Shown one piece after another: positions 50,418 through 60,043 of a DNA stretch of 64,000 nt. The DNA comes from Desulfitobacterium metallireducens DSM 15288 (lineage in GTDB: Bacteria; Bacillota; Desulfitobacteriia; Desulfitobacteriales; Desulfitobacteriaceae): contig NZ_CP007032.1 of the NCBI RefSeq assembly GCF_000231405.2, positions 1,178,001 to 1,242,000 of the forward strand, written 5' to 3'. The first letter of the stretch is position 1, and every line of letters begins with the position of its first letter. The translations under genes and the position numbers were made by a program. Under the pieces are notes generated by a model, which made no database searches, was not told the DNA's origin, and worked only from the letters and a program-made list of their open reading frames with translations.

Positions 50418-51812
50418 TTAATAGGAATAGATTCCCCCACCAATAAATTCGCGTAGAAGAGAGTTAAAGGGGACCTTGGAAATATCTAATGGATTAAAAT
50501 GAGAGAGTAACCTCAGTAAATGGACGGCAGTCGAGTAATGAGGATGTTCTTGGGGAACGGTAATAAGTAAAGGTTCAGCATAGGGGCGAAGGGCATTTAA
50601 CTCAAAAAGTAGGCTAGAATCAAACATGACATCCGCTTCCTCCTGATAAGGAAAAATATTTGTGTTTTCGCCGCGTCGGACGCTTGCCCATTGGAGAAGC
50701 GTGTTTTCGGGAGAAATTCCTCGAAATTTATCATCGCGGACCAGTCTTCGAATTAAGCGGACCTCGGTTGTTGGGATTCGATTGTAGGAATCAATATTAA
50801 GTTGAAAAAGTGCGCTCACGTAGATGCGAAAAAGATGGTTACGATCAAGTGAAGAGAGGAGTCGCGGGTTGAGGCCGTGAATCCCTTCCATAACAAGAAT
50901 TTCATCAGCTGAGAGTTTCATTTTTTGGACATATGGCTTTCTCCTTCCGCTTTCAAAGTCGTAAATTGGACATTCGATATCTCCTCCTTGAATTAAAGCC
51001 TGAAGATGACGATTAAGCAAGGGGAGATCAAGCGCTTCTAATGCTTCGAAATCAGGGTGTCCGTCTGCATCCTTAGGCGTATCTTCGCGATCACAAAAAT
51101 AGTTATCAAGGGATAAGGCAACAGGACGTAAGCCGTTGACTCTGAGTTGAGTTGAAAGTCGTTGGGCAAAGGTCGTTTTTCCAGACGAAGAAGGACCTGA
51201 GATAAGGATAATTCTGACATTCTTGCGTTGCTCTAAAATACGGTCGGCAATGAGGGAAACTTTCTTTTCATGAAGAGCTTCCGCAAGACAAATTAATTCT
51301 TGAGAGTGGTGTTCTTGAATGATTCGGTTAACATCTTCAACTTCAGCAAGATGAAGATTCTCACCCCAACGTTGAGTTTCACGGAAGGTCGCTGTTAATT
51401 TTTCAGGAGGAATGAAGGGGGAGAGAGTTTCGGGTTGGTTCGGGTTTGAAAAGAGAAGAATAAATCCCGGAGGATAATGGATAAGACGGAAAGGATAGAT
51501 TGGACCGCTCCGGGGGAGGGGAGGAAAAAGGGATTTTATCTTTTTCTCATTGACTTTACAATGGAAAAAACTATCTCCTTCTAATTGGAATGCTAAGGAT
51601 TGATCTGATTTGACCCAGGTCTTAAGATGTTCTTCAATGTGATTGACCTCACGAACCGATACAAGAGAATTTTCAAATTCACAATAGATGCCATCTGAAA
51701 TCGAGTAAGCAATTTTTAACTGTTCTTGAGGAAATAGTTCTTCGCAGCTATAGATAAGCCCCAAAATCAGGGTCTGACGGTACTGACGATGAGAACTTTC
51801 AAGAAGGTTCAT
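50418..51812 (-). CDS. Nucleoside (uridine-like) kinase
   Basis: The protein has an N-terminal domain of about 230 residues of the type seen before the kinase domain in clostridial uridine kinase-like proteins, followed by a P-loop kinase of the phosphoribulokinase/uridine kinase family: Walker A ISGPSSSGKTTFAQRL, LSLDNYFCDREDTPKDADGHPDFE, IYDFESGRRKP, and VMEGIHGLNP with the Walker B-like strand. It likely phosphorylates a nucleoside or related sugar. ATG 51812 has AAGGAGG upstream on the minus strand; the frame extends to 51995 without a ribosome site. It is divergent from thrC. Confidence 0.88.
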   Translation of the reverse strand: MNLLESSHRQYRQTLILGLIYSCEELFPQEQLKIAYSISDGIYCEFENSLVSVREVNHIEEHLKTWVKSDQSLAFQLEGDSFFHCKVNEKKIKSLFPPLPRSGPIYPFRLIHYPPGFILLFSNPNQPETLSPFIPPEKLTATFRETQRWGENLHLAEVEDVNRIIQEHHSQELICLAEALHEKKVSLIADRILEQRKNVRIILISGPSSSGKTTFAQRLSTQLRVNGLRPVALSLDNYFCDREDTPKDADGHPDFEALEALDLPLLNRHLQALIQGGDIECPIYDFESGRRKPYVQKMKLSADEILVMEGIHGLNPRLLSSLDRNHLFRIYVSALFQLNIDSYNRIPTTEVRLIRRLVRDDKFRGISPENTLLQWASVRRGENTNIFPYQEEADVMFDSSLLFELNALRPYAEPLLITVPQEHPHYSTAVHLLRLLSHFNPLDISKVPFNSLLREFIGGGIYSY

Positions 51813-51840
51813 GAATAACTCCTCCTTAGATAAGAAATGA

Positions 51841-51870
51841 TTAACGAATAAGTGAGTTATACTGTATAAT
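51841..51870 (+). promoter_or_regulatory. Candidate thrC promoter
   Basis: TTAACG (51841-51846), an 18-base spacer, and TATAAT (51865-51870) lie in the divergent gap between the nucleoside kinase and thrC genes. Confidence 0.45.
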
Positions 51871-51942
51871 TGTATCTTATAGAAGGATAAGTGTCTCTTG
51901 GGGGCGAATAACATTAAATTATTATGGCTAGGAGGGAAACGC

Positions 51943-53415
51943 GTGTATATAAGTACGAGAGGAAATTCACCGGAACGATCCGGAAAAGAAGTCATTGCCC
52001 TAGGAATGGTTCCAAACGGAGGGTTATTCGTTCCGAAACATATTCCTGAAATTGATTGGAGAGAGCTCGAAACTTTAAACTACCCAGATTTAGCCCGAAG
52101 TATACTTAAACTTTATCTTCCTGAATTTTCAGATCGTACTTTAGATCAAGCCGTCAATGTCTATCGTTCTGAGCTTTTCAGTTCCGAAAATCCAGCCCCT
52201 TTGGTGCAAGTTGGGAATATGGGTGTTTTGGAATTATGGCATGGCCCAACTTCGGCCTTTAAGGATATGGCTTTACAAGTTCTTCCCCATTTATTGAAAG
52301 AGAGTATCCAGTCTATTGCTCAATTTAATAAGGTCTTGATTTTAGTGGCGACCTCAGGAGATACAGGTAAAGCGGCTTTAGAAGGCTTTCGGAATGTTCC
52401 AGGGATTGAGATTGCGGTTTTCTATCCTGAGAATGGAGTAAGCGCTGTTCAAGAGCGTCAGATGACGACGACTGAAGGTGAAAACACCTACATTATCGCT
52501 GTTAAAGGGAACTTTGATGAGTGTCAGTCGAAAGTGAAGGAAATCTTCGGCTCAAAAGAGATTAAAGGTGATTTTCTAAAAGGAAAATATACTTTTTCTT
52601 CAGCAAACTCCATTAATTGGGGACGACTTTTGCCGCAAATCGTATATTATTTTTGGGCTTATGCTCAGGCCGTCGCTAAGGCGCAAATAAAAGCTGGAGA
52701 ATTTATAAATGTCGTTGTACCTACCGGAAATTTCGGTAACATCTTAGCTGCCTATTATGCTAAAGAGATGGGGTTACCGATTAAGGAATTAATTTGCGCT
52801 TCGAATCAGAATAACGTTCTTACGGAGTTTTTCCAAACTGGAGTCTATGACCGGCAACGGCCGTTCTATTTAACATCCTCCCCTTCGATGGATATTCTCA
52901 TTTCCAGTAATTTTGAACGTTTTCTTTATGAAATGAGTAATCGGGATGAAGAAAAAGTAAAAACTTGGTTTGGAGAACTTCAATCTAAAGGAAAATTTGG
53001 AGTCGATCTTCAGACCTTAGCTAAGGCCAGAGATTATGTTAAAGCTGGTTGGGCGAGCGAAGCTGAGGTAAAAGACATGATTCAGAAGGTTTATACTGAA
53101 CAGTCTTATGTCTTGGATCCACATACAGCTGTTGCAGTAAGAGTTTATCAAAAGTATATGGAGTGTACGGGAGATTCTACTTATACGATTATTGCTTCAA
53201 CAGCCAGCCCCTTTAAATTTGCGGGGACCGTTCTCCAAAGTATCATATCAGAACAAATCACCGAAAATGAGTGGGAAAACCTGGCACAACTCAGTGCTCT
53301 AACGGGTTGGACTATTCCGATGGGGCTTCAAGGGTTGGAAAAAAAGACAGTTCGAAAAGTGGAGAAAACAACTCCCTCAGAGATTCCTCATTTGCTGAGA
53401 CAACTTTTTCTCTAA
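51943..53415 (+). CDS. thrC: Threonine synthase
   Basis: ThrC converts O-phosphohomoserine to threonine with PLP. The 490 residues match the longer bacterial class: YISTRGNSPE start, GGLFVPKHIPEID, the PLP lysine in TSAFKDMALQVLP (K at about 107), ATSGDTGKAALEGF, GVSAVQERQM, and VVPTGNFGNILAAY phosphate loop. The GTG at 51943 lies directly behind AGGAGGG, so the frame upstream to 51898 is not used. No other threonine-pathway gene is in the window. The start region is divergent from the nucleoside kinase gene. Confidence 0.96.
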   Translation: MYISTRGNSPERSGKEVIALGMVPNGGLFVPKHIPEIDWRELETLNYPDLARSILKLYLPEFSDRTLDQAVNVYRSELFSSENPAPLVQVGNMGVLELWHGPTSAFKDMALQVLPHLLKESIQSIAQFNKVLILVATSGDTGKAALEGFRNVPGIEIAVFYPENGVSAVQERQMTTTEGENTYIIAVKGNFDECQSKVKEIFGSKEIKGDFLKGKYTFSSANSINWGRLLPQIVYYFWAYAQAVAKAQIKAGEFINVVVPTGNFGNILAAYYAKEMGLPIKELICASNQNNVLTEFFQTGVYDRQRPFYLTSSPSMDILISSNFERFLYEMSNRDEEKVKTWFGELQSKGKFGVDLQTLAKARDYVKAGWASEAEVKDMIQKVYTEQSYVLDPHTAVAVRVYQKYMECTGDSTYTIIASTASPFKFAGTVLQSIISEQITENEWENLAQLSALTGWTIPMGLQGLEKKTVRKVEKTTPSEIPHLLRQLFL

Positions 53416-53504
53416 AATCAACTGATGAATTTCATATTTATTAAACAAGGAAGTGATGTTCACTTCCTTGTTTTTACTCAGCTCTATAAATGCTTTGTCA
53501 AACA

Positions 53505-54386
53505 TCAAGAGCATGGGGAAGTTAGTGCGGGAGGAAGTGCCTTTGGGTAGGAGCCTAAAAGCTTAGTCGAGACATTTTTTTCACGGAGTGACCATAGGGC
53601 TTCTTGAATGATGGGGGAAAAAACGTAACCATCAATATCAATGAAAAAAACGTATTCTCCTAATTTCTTTTTAGAGGGACGAGACTCAATTCGGCTCATG
53701 TTGATGTTGCGAGTTGCAAATTCCAAAAGAATCTGGGATAGAGAGCCGGCGACGTTGGGGGCGATAATGAGTAAGGAAGTCTTATCTTCTGCACTCATTT
53801 CAGGACTCATTTCTGCTAAAGAATGGGTAACGAAGATAAACCGGGTTGCATTAAGCATGGCATCCTGGATTCGCTCTTCTTGACAATGAAGCGAATATAG
53901 TTCGGCAGCTCGGTGAGTTCCAATAGCCGCCCAGTTTTCTTGAGTAGAAGAGACTTTCTGAGCAGCTTGGGCAGTACTGAGAGAAACGATTTGTTCGGCC
54001 TGAGGAAGATGCGTTTCTAAGAAATCTCGACATTGCCCGAGAGCTTGTTCATGGGAATACACCCGTTCAATTTGGCTCAACTCCAAGGGCTTGGGAGTTA
54101 ATAAACATTGCTCAATGGGGTGAATGAACTCCTTAAATATATAAATATTTTCAGTTTGCCCTAACGTATCCATTGTGGCTCCCACTTGCCCTTCCGTCGA
54201 GTTTTCAAGCGGAACAAAGCCATAATCAATTTCGTGGCGATCACAAGCGGAAAGAAGTTTGGGGATTGTACTGAAGGGGATGGGATCAGGACGATTTTCC
54301 TTCCAGTCTTCCTGTTGAGACATAAAAAGTTGAAGGGCCTCTTCTGAAAAACTTCCCTTGGGACCAAGAAAACCAATGCTGCTCAT
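53505..54386 (-). CDS. pheA: Prephenate dehydratase
   Basis: PheA converts prephenate to phenylpyruvate in phenylalanine synthesis. The 293 residues contain the periplasmic-binding-like catalytic lobes (IGFLGPKGSFSEEAL, DYGFVPLENSTEGQVG, the TRF motif within LNATRFIFV) and a C-terminal ACT regulatory domain (LLIIAPNVAGSLSQILLEFATRNINMSRIESRP, with the ESRP phenylalanine-binding motif). It stands alone and is preceded on its strand by a full T-box leader, so its expression should rise when charged tRNA is scarce. Confidence 0.95.
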   Translation of the reverse strand: MSSIGFLGPKGSFSEEALQLFMSQQEDWKENRPDPIPFSTIPKLLSACDRHEIDYGFVPLENSTEGQVGATMDTLGQTENIYIFKEFIHPIEQCLLTPKPLELSQIERVYSHEQALGQCRDFLETHLPQAEQIVSLSTAQAAQKVSSTQENWAAIGTHRAAELYSLHCQEERIQDAMLNATRFIFVTHSLAEMSPEMSAEDKTSLLIIAPNVAGSLSQILLEFATRNINMSRIESRPSKKKLGEYVFFIDIDGYVFSPIIQEALWSLREKNVSTKLLGSYPKALPPALTSPCS

Positions 54387-54429
54387 ATTTAAACCTCCTA
54401 AGCTGACTATATATGATAAGATAATAGAA

Positions 54430-54690
54430 AAAGGCTTAGCGCCCTAAAGGGACGAGCTAAGCCTCGTGGTACCACCCTCATTGCCAGTTCAATATAATGA
54501 ACCGACCACTTGAATCTCCTGACTAATTAGGAATACCTGATAACGGGGGTATCCGGCGTTCCCTACTACACGTTCAAGAACGCAACTCCTGAGTGAATTT
54601 CCGTTCCAGTAAGCACCAAGGCTTTCAGTCTATGGCCTAGGTTCCCTGAGGGTCTGGGTTACGTATACTCTCATTCATCGTTATTAACAC
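54430..54690 (-). promoter_or_regulatory. T-box leader controlling pheA
   Basis: On the minus strand the leader runs from about 54690 to 54430. It has the canonical T-box core AGGGTGGTACCACG (near 54467-54480), an upstream stem I region with GAAAGCC and a candidate TTC specifier (54595-54597), and a terminator (54435-54470, stem GGCTTAGC/GCTAAGCC, then a T-run) that competes with the antiterminator. TTC would call for tRNA-Phe, fitting pheA. Confidence 0.93.
54595..54597 (-). promoter_or_regulatory. Candidate specifier codon (TTC, Phe) of the T-box
   Basis: A TTC triplet followed by A on the minus strand lies in the part of stem I where the specifier is expected. Phe fits the downstream pheA gene, but the alignment was made by eye. 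Confidence 0.5.
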
Positions 54691-54807
54691 GCAAGATTTT
54701 AAATGATTATATCAGGAAAATTTTGAATAGGGAAGGAATTTTTATAATTTTCTTCGAACAATAAGAATGAACTTGCAGAATTAGGATCGACACGCTAAAA
54801 TAATGAT

Positions 54808-54890
54808 TGGAAGGTTGGGGAACCTTCCTGGGAGATAGGTGGACGAGGTGGCAGAAACAGGCAGTGGTACGTACGCTGCCTGTTTCACTT
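54808..54890 (+). other. Structured leader upstream of the CYTH gene
   Basis: Two hairpins are seen: GGAAGGTT/AACCTTCC around a GGGG loop (about 54808-54827) and ACAGGCAG/CTGCCTGT around an 11-base loop (about 54857-54883), the second followed by T-rich sequence. It could be a terminator or attenuator in front of the gene. It matches no riboswitch class I recognise. Confidence 0.5.
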
Positions 54891-54940
54891 TATATATTTA
54901 TATATATTTATATATTTTTTTCTATAAAAGGAGTGAACGT

Positions 54941-55426
54941 ATGGCGATTGAGATAGAACGCAAATATTTAGTGCACCAGGAGTTACTTCCTCGCTTAGAA
55001 GATGGAACGAGAATGATTCAGGGATATATATCTATGCAGCCGTCTATCCGCTTTCGTGTTATCGAGCAGGATGTGATTATTACTATTAAAAATTTACAGA
55101 AGGATGGAAGTCGCTTCGAATTTGAAACGATTAAACGTGAAGTGAGCTTGGCTGAGCAGGAACAGCTGTTTGAGTTAGCCCTTTTCCCAAGCATTGAAAA
55201 GGTTCGCTATCGTCATCCTTACCTAGGACTAGTGTGGGAAATTGATGTCTATCAAAGAGAAAATTTAGGGCTAATTACTGCAGATGTGGAATTGCCGAGT
55301 TTTGATTATAATATAAAATTTCCACGCTGGATCAATGCTCAACGAGAAATTACGCAGGATTCGCAATATTTCAATGTCAATCTTGGACAAAAACCTTATA
55401 CGAAATGGAGGAGTACAGACGAATAA
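54941..55426 (+). CDS. CYTH-domain triphosphatase-like protein
   Basis: The N-terminal EIERKYLV signature is diagnostic of the CYTH superfamily (class IV adenylate cyclase, thiamine triphosphatase, inorganic triphosphatase). A triphosphate tunnel is suggested by alternating charged strands: IRFRVIEQDVIITIK, FEFETIKREVSL and VWEIDVYQRENLGLITADVELPS. In bacteria most short forms hydrolyse tripolyphosphate. About 161 residues. ATG 54941 has AAAAGGAG upstream; the frame extends to 54839 through a structured leader region and is not used. pepF follows after 62 bases. Confidence 0.9.
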   Translation: MAIEIERKYLVHQELLPRLEDGTRMIQGYISMQPSIRFRVIEQDVIITIKNLQKDGSRFEFETIKREVSLAEQEQLFELALFPSIEKVRYRHPYLGLVWEIDVYQRENLGLITADVELPSFDYNIKFPRWINAQREITQDSQYFNVNLGQKPYTKWRSTDE

Positions 55427-55488
55427 ATTGCTAAATTTTCCTGCTCCTGTGTATAATAATTCAGAAAACATTTTAAGGAGGGTTATCT

Positions 55489-57294
55489 GTGGAACATGCA
55501 AAATTGAAATCCAGATCGGAAATTCCTGATGAATACAAATGGCGTCTTGAAGATATTTTTCCTAGTGATCAAGCGTGGGAAGAGGAATTCGTGAAAGTGG
55601 AAAAAAGCCTGGAACAAGCCTCTCAATTTCAGGGTAAATTAGGAGGGAGTGCGGACCAGTTAATCGCTTGTTTTGAATGGATGGATGGAGTTGGATCAGA
55701 TCTAGAAGAAATCTATACATATGCCCGCATGAGACGAGATGAGGATAACCGAGAAGCTCTCTATCAGGGAATGACCGACCGGGCAGGAGCACTCTCAGTT
55801 AAGTTGGGTAGTGCATTAGCCTTCGTGGTTCCTGAACTATTGGCGATTCCGGAGAAAAGGCTAGCGGAATTTAGCAAGACTAACCCTAAGTTAGAAATTT
55901 ACGATCATGCTTTAGAAGACATTTTGCGCAAACGGCAACATGTTTTAAGTACAGCTGAAGAAAAGATATTAGCAGAAGCAGGCGAAATGGCAGAAGCGCC
56001 GAGTATGATTTTTGGAATGGCTAATAATGCCGATCTCAAATTCCCATCAATTAAGGATGAGAAAGGGCAAGAAGTCGAGCTAACTAAAGGAAATTACTCG
56101 CAATTTATGGAAAGCTCTGACCGCATCGTTCGAAAAGAGGCTTTTGAAACGCTGTATCACACCTATCAAAAGCAAATCAATACGTGGGCGGCGACCACAA
56201 ATGCCAATGTCAAAGCAGATGCTTTTTTTGCTAAAGTTCGAAAGTATCCCTCGGCAATTGAATCATCTTTGGATGATGATCGGGTTCCGCTCACTGTGTA
56301 TGATGCTTTAATTAAGACGGTTCGTGAATATCTACCGGAAATGTATCGTTATATGCGTCTCCGTAAAAAAATGCTGGGACTTGATGAACTTCATATGTAC
56401 GATATATACGTTCCGATCGTCCCAGAGGTAAAAATGGAGATTCCTTATCCAGAAGCACTGAAAATGGTTCGTGAAGGCCTTAAACCCTTGGGAGAAATCT
56501 ATCTCAAGATATTGAATGAAGGGTTTGATTCGCATTGGGTCGATATTTATGAGAATCAGGGTAAAACGAGTGGAGCCTATTCTTGGGGAACGTATCGCTC
56601 TCATCCCTATGTTTTACTAAACCATCAGGATACATTAGATTCCATGTTTACCATCGCTCATGAGATGGGACATTCCCTGCATACCTATTTATCAAATCAA
56701 ACTCAACCGCATCTTTATGCCGGTTATAAAATATTTGTCGCTGAGGTTGCTTCAACTTTAAATGAAGCTCTTGTTATGGAACATCTCCTAAAGACGACAG
56801 AAGATCCTAAGGTGCTCGCTTATCTGCTCAATCATTACTTAGAACAATTCAGGGGGACGATCTTTAGGCAAACGATGTTTGCTGAGTTTGAACAGAATAC
56901 CCATGCTTGGGTAGAGCATGGCGAAGCGTTGACGGCAGATCTCTTGTCGCAACAATACCTGAAATTGAATCAGGAGTATTACGGTCCAGACGTGGTTTCT
57001 GATTCGGAGATTGCTTTAGAATGGACAAGAATCCCGCATTTCTATAATTCGTTCTATGTTTATAAATATGCAACAGGTTTCTCTGCAGCAACTGCCCTTG
57101 CTCGTAAAATTCTTCAAGAAGGTGAACCGGCAGTAAAACGTTATCTATCTTTTCTCTCGAGTGGAAGCTCAGATTATCCGATTGAACTTTTGCGCAAAGC
57201 AGGGGTAGATATGGAAACGCCGGGTCCCGTGAAAGAGGCCTTGGAAGTCTTTAAGGGGTTGGTAGATCGTTTGGAAAAAGTTCTTGAGGAATAA
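55489..57294 (+). CDS. pepF: Oligoendopeptidase F (M3B family)
   Basis: PepF is a cytoplasmic zinc endopeptidase that degrades short peptides. The 601 residues include the HEXXH motif in TIAHEMGHSLHTY (HEMGH at about 391-395) with the third zinc ligand in the FVAEVASTLNEAL segment (Glu) downstream, and family features such as the N-terminal EIPDEYKWRLEDIFPSDQAWE and the SGAYSWGTY loop. Length is normal. The GTG start at 55489 has AAGGAGGG upstream. Confidence 0.97.
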   Translation: MEHAKLKSRSEIPDEYKWRLEDIFPSDQAWEEEFVKVEKSLEQASQFQGKLGGSADQLIACFEWMDGVGSDLEEIYTYARMRRDEDNREALYQGMTDRAGALSVKLGSALAFVVPELLAIPEKRLAEFSKTNPKLEIYDHALEDILRKRQHVLSTAEEKILAEAGEMAEAPSMIFGMANNADLKFPSIKDEKGQEVELTKGNYSQFMESSDRIVRKEAFETLYHTYQKQINTWAATTNANVKADAFFAKVRKYPSAIESSLDDDRVPLTVYDALIKTVREYLPEMYRYMRLRKKMLGLDELHMYDIYVPIVPEVKMEIPYPEALKMVREGLKPLGEIYLKILNEGFDSHWVDIYENQGKTSGAYSWGTYRSHPYVLLNHQDTLDSMFTIAHEMGHSLHTYLSNQTQPHLYAGYKIFVAEVASTLNEALVMEHLLKTTEDPKVLAYLLNHYLEQFRGTIFRQTMFAEFEQNTHAWVEHGEALTADLLSQQYLKLNQEYYGPDVVSDSEIALEWTRIPHFYNSFYVYKYATGFSAATALARKILQEGEPAVKRYLSFLSSGSSDYPIELLRKAGVDMETPGPVKEALEVFKGLVDRLEKVLEE

Positions 57295-57402
57295 TTTCAG
57301 GAAAGTTTGAGAGAACCTTGACAAACGATATAAGATGGACGAATATTAATGTGCAGATACCCCTTGGGGGAATATGTGCCTGGAAGAAAGGATGGATGAA
57401 CA

Positions 57403-58272
57403 ATGAGTGAAGCGTGTAGTTCATGTTCAGCTGCTGGAAGCTGTACAACCGGTAGTTGTTCCACTGAACCTCAATTAACTGAAGCGCAAAAAGCCAGCAA
57501 GATTGGTAAAATAATTGCGGTTATGAGTGGTAAAGGTGGAGTCGGAAAATCGTCGGTGACGAGTATGTTAGCCGTAAGTTTAATGCGGCAAGGTTATAAA
57601 GTCGGCATCTTGGATGCGGATATAACCGGACCGAGCATTCCTAAAATCTTTGGAATTACGGAAAAGGCCAATGTTAATAAAATTGGCGTGACTGCCCCTG
57701 TAAGTAAGGGCGGGATTAAAGTGATGTCCTTGAACTTAATGCTTGAGAATGAGGACGATCCAGTTATCTGGAGAGGTTCAATTATTACTCAATTAGTTCA
57801 ACAATTTTGGACGGATGTGGTGTGGGGAGAACTTGATTATTTATTAATTGACCTGCCCCCAGGGACAGGAGATGTCCCGATTACAATCTTCCAAAGTCTT
57901 CCTGTTAATGGGGTAGTTATGGTTACAAGTCCTCAGCAATTGGCGGGTATGATCGTTCGGAAAGCGATTAAAATGGCTAAAAAGTATGAGACAACTTTCT
58001 ACGGATTAGTTGAAAATATGGCTTACGTCTCTTGCCCAGACTGTAATACGAAAATTGAGATTTTCGGTGCACCTAAGGGTGAAGAAGAAGCGAGTAAGAA
58101 TGAAATCCCGTATTTAGGACAGTTGCCTATTGATCCTGTACTCTCCAGCATGTCTGATCTTGGTAAAATTGAAGATTATCAAACCGATAACTTTGATAAG
58201 ATTGTCAAGAAAATGCTTGAAGAAGTGGCTAAAGATAATACTCATGCTAAGTCTGAGGATGCAGCTCAGTAA
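57403..58272 (+). CDS. Mrp/NBP35-type P-loop iron-sulfur carrier ATPase
   Basis: Mrp/ApbC/NBP35 proteins bind and transfer iron-sulfur clusters using a deviant Walker A. The 289-residue protein has an N-terminal Cys-rich segment (CSSCSAAGSCTTGSC), the P-loop MSGKGGVGKSS, DADITGPSIPKIFG, LIDLPPGTGD, and the C-terminal CPDC motif that binds the bridging cluster between two subunits. The Cys-rich N-terminus resembles that of NBP35-like clostridial forms. It is relevant to the many Fe-S proteins here, including the nearby HesB-like selenoprotein. A terminator follows. Confidence 0.95.
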   Translation: MSEACSSCSAAGSCTTGSCSTEPQLTEAQKASKIGKIIAVMSGKGGVGKSSVTSMLAVSLMRQGYKVGILDADITGPSIPKIFGITEKANVNKIGVTAPVSKGGIKVMSLNLMLENEDDPVIWRGSIITQLVQQFWTDVVWGELDYLLIDLPPGTGDVPITIFQSLPVNGVVMVTSPQQLAGMIVRKAIKMAKKYETTFYGLVENMAYVSCPDCNTKIEIFGAPKGEEEASKNEIPYLGQLPIDPVLSSMSDLGKIEDYQTDNFDKIVKKMLEEVAKDNTHAKSEDAAQ

Positions 58273-58297
58273 GGAGAAACGGAAAATTGAACAGTTA

Positions 58298-58327
58298 GGG
58301 CTTGCGTTTTGACGCAGGTCCTTTTTT
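58298..58327 (+). terminator. Intrinsic terminator after the Mrp gene
   Basis: A 10-bp stem (58298-58307 with 58312-58321, with wobbles) is followed by six T residues. Confidence 0.85.
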
Positions 58328-58358
58328 CCCAAAGCGGAGAAATAAGAAGTGAGGTGAA

Positions 58359-59627
58359 ATGGCTTTGTCAGTAGTGTTAGAATCAACCATACGAAATATC
58401 GATTTAGCGCCTCAAGGTCAACTTAAAATTGAATGGGTTCAAGGGCATATGCCGGTTTTAAATCAATTACGTAAAGAATTTGAACAGGAACTTCCCTTTA
58501 AAGGAAAAAGAGTCGTTGTTTGCTTACATTTAGAGGCTAAAACAGCTTACTTAGCTAAAGTCATTCAAGCCGGGGGTGCAGAAGTTACGGTAGTTGCCAG
58601 TAACCCTCTATCTACTCAGGATGATGTTGTTGCTGCCTTAGTTAAGGGAGGAATTGGGGCTCATGCATGGCATGGAGCAACGGCGGAGGAATACCATCAA
58701 CATATTCATCAAGCGCTAGATTTTAAACCGGATTACATCATTGATGATGGCGGAGATCTTGTTTCAACTATCCATCGGGAAAGAAGAGAACTCATTTCTC
58801 AGGTCAAAGGTGGAGCTGAGGAAACCACGACGGGTATTCTTCGACTCAAAGCGATGGAACAAAATGGAGAACTTGGATTCCCAATGATTGCAGTCAATGA
58901 TGCTCAAATGAAATATTTGTTTGATAATCGTTATGGCACGGGTCAGTCAGTTTGGGATGGCATTATGAGAACTACCAATCTCGTCGTTGCGGGTAAAACT
59001 GTCGTCGTAGCGGGGTATGGCTGGTGCGGTAAAGGTGTAGCTATGCGGGCCAAAGGTCTTGGCGCTCGTGTTATTGTTTGCGAAGTGGACGCTATTAAGG
59101 CTAATGAGGCTTGGATGGATGGCTTTCAAGTTATGCCAATGATCGAAGCCGCAACTCGAGGAGATTTCTTTGTCACAGTGACTGGAGATAAAGATGTTAT
59201 TCGCGGTGAGCACTTTGAGGTCATGAAGAATGGCGCGATCCTTGCTAATGCTGGTCATTTTGATGTTGAAGTTAACAAAGATGATTTGAAGGCGTTAGCT
59301 AGCGAGACCCGTATTGTTCGCCCAAATATTGAGGAGTTTAAACTCGCTGATGGGAGAAAGCTTTTCTTGCTTGCTGAAGGACGGCTTGTGAACCTGGCGG
59401 CTGGGGATGGTCATCCTGCAGAAGTTATGGACATGACATTTGCTCTCCAGGCTCTGTCTTTGTATGCTTTAGCAACACAAGCTGAACCCTTGCCCGTAAA
59501 AGTGTATCCCGTCCCTCATGAAGCAGATCTACGTGTTGCTTGTCTTAAACTTGAAGCATTAGGTCTCCAAATTGATGATTTAAGTGAGGAACAGAAATCT
59601 TATTTATCCAACTGGGTTCATGGTTAA
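58359..59627 (+). CDS. ahcY: Adenosylhomocysteinase
   Basis: AhcY reversibly splits S-adenosylhomocysteine into adenosine and homocysteine with bound NAD. The 422 residues show [19 protein letters not shown] with the catalytic region, [33 protein letters not shown], the NAD-binding [15 protein letters not shown] and the C-terminal [23 protein letters not shown]. The sequence is the shorter form typical of archaea and anaerobic bacteria. No SAH riboswitch was recognised in the 86-base gap upstream, most of which is a terminator. The start has GAGGTG upstream. Confidence 0.96.
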   Translation: MALSVVLESTIRNIDLAPQGQLKIEWVQGHMPVLNQLRKEFEQELPFKGKRVVVCLHLEAKTAYLAKVIQAGGAEVTVVASNPLSTQDDVVAALVKGGIGAHAWHGATAEEYHQHIHQALDFKPDYIIDDGGDLVSTIHRERRELISQVKGGAEETTTGILRLKAMEQNGELGFPMIAVNDAQMKYLFDNRYGTGQSVWDGIMRTTNLVVAGKTVVVAGYGWCGKGVAMRAKGLGARVIVCEVDAIKANEAWMDGFQVMPMIEAATRGDFFVTVTGDKDVIRGEHFEVMKNGAILANAGHFDVEVNKDDLKALASETRIVRPNIEEFKLADGRKLFLLAEGRLVNLAAGDGHPAEVMDMTFALQALSLYALATQAEPLPVKVYPVPHEADLRVACLKLEALGLQIDDLSEEQKSYLSNWVHG

Positions 59628-59690
59628 GCTTAAACGTCATGCTGGCGGGTTATACTAGGATTATCTTGAAGAGAAAGGTCGGATAATCCA

Positions 59691-59933
59691 TTGTTTAAAA
59701 CCTTATGGCGTTTATTGGTTGTTGTTGTTTTTATCTTACTTATAAAAAATACATTTACTTCTCAAACTCAAGCGTATATTATTTGGCCGGAAAATTCGAA
59801 TTTCGTCGAACAAGTAAAATTTCAAATGAATCGACTTCAAGAAAATGCCCAAGATTTACCGGCCAATGTTGAAATGGAAATTAAACGCTTGTGGAAGGAT
59901 CTAAAACCAGGTAATGACGCTAAACTTGTTTAA
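59691..59933 (+). CDS. Small single-pass membrane protein, 80 aa
   Basis: A TTG start at 59691 gives a short protein with one N-terminal hydrophobic helix (LWRLLVVVVFILLIKNTF) and a soluble helical tail (NFVEQVKFQMNRLQENAQDL, then VEMEIKRLWKDLKPG). No family was recognised. AAAGG lies about 12 bases upstream, so the start is only moderately supported. It lies between ahcY and a HesB-like selenoprotein gene. Confidence 0.6.
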   Translation: MFKTLWRLLVVVVFILLIKNTFTSQTQAYIIWPENSNFVEQVKFQMNRLQENAQDLPANVEMEIKRLWKDLKPGNDAKLV

Positions 59934-60043
59934 AATGTCATCTTATACTAAAGAATCAGTTTGACATTGTGCAAAATTCCATGTATCATAAGTTCATATC
60001 CAAACTAATTAAAATGATTCTAAAAAAGGAGCGCGATTGAGTT

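Noticed and set aside
58273-58358. SAH riboswitch before ahcY
   Set aside because: The 86-base gap is mostly the terminator of the upstream gene; no SAH-riboswitch core is visible.
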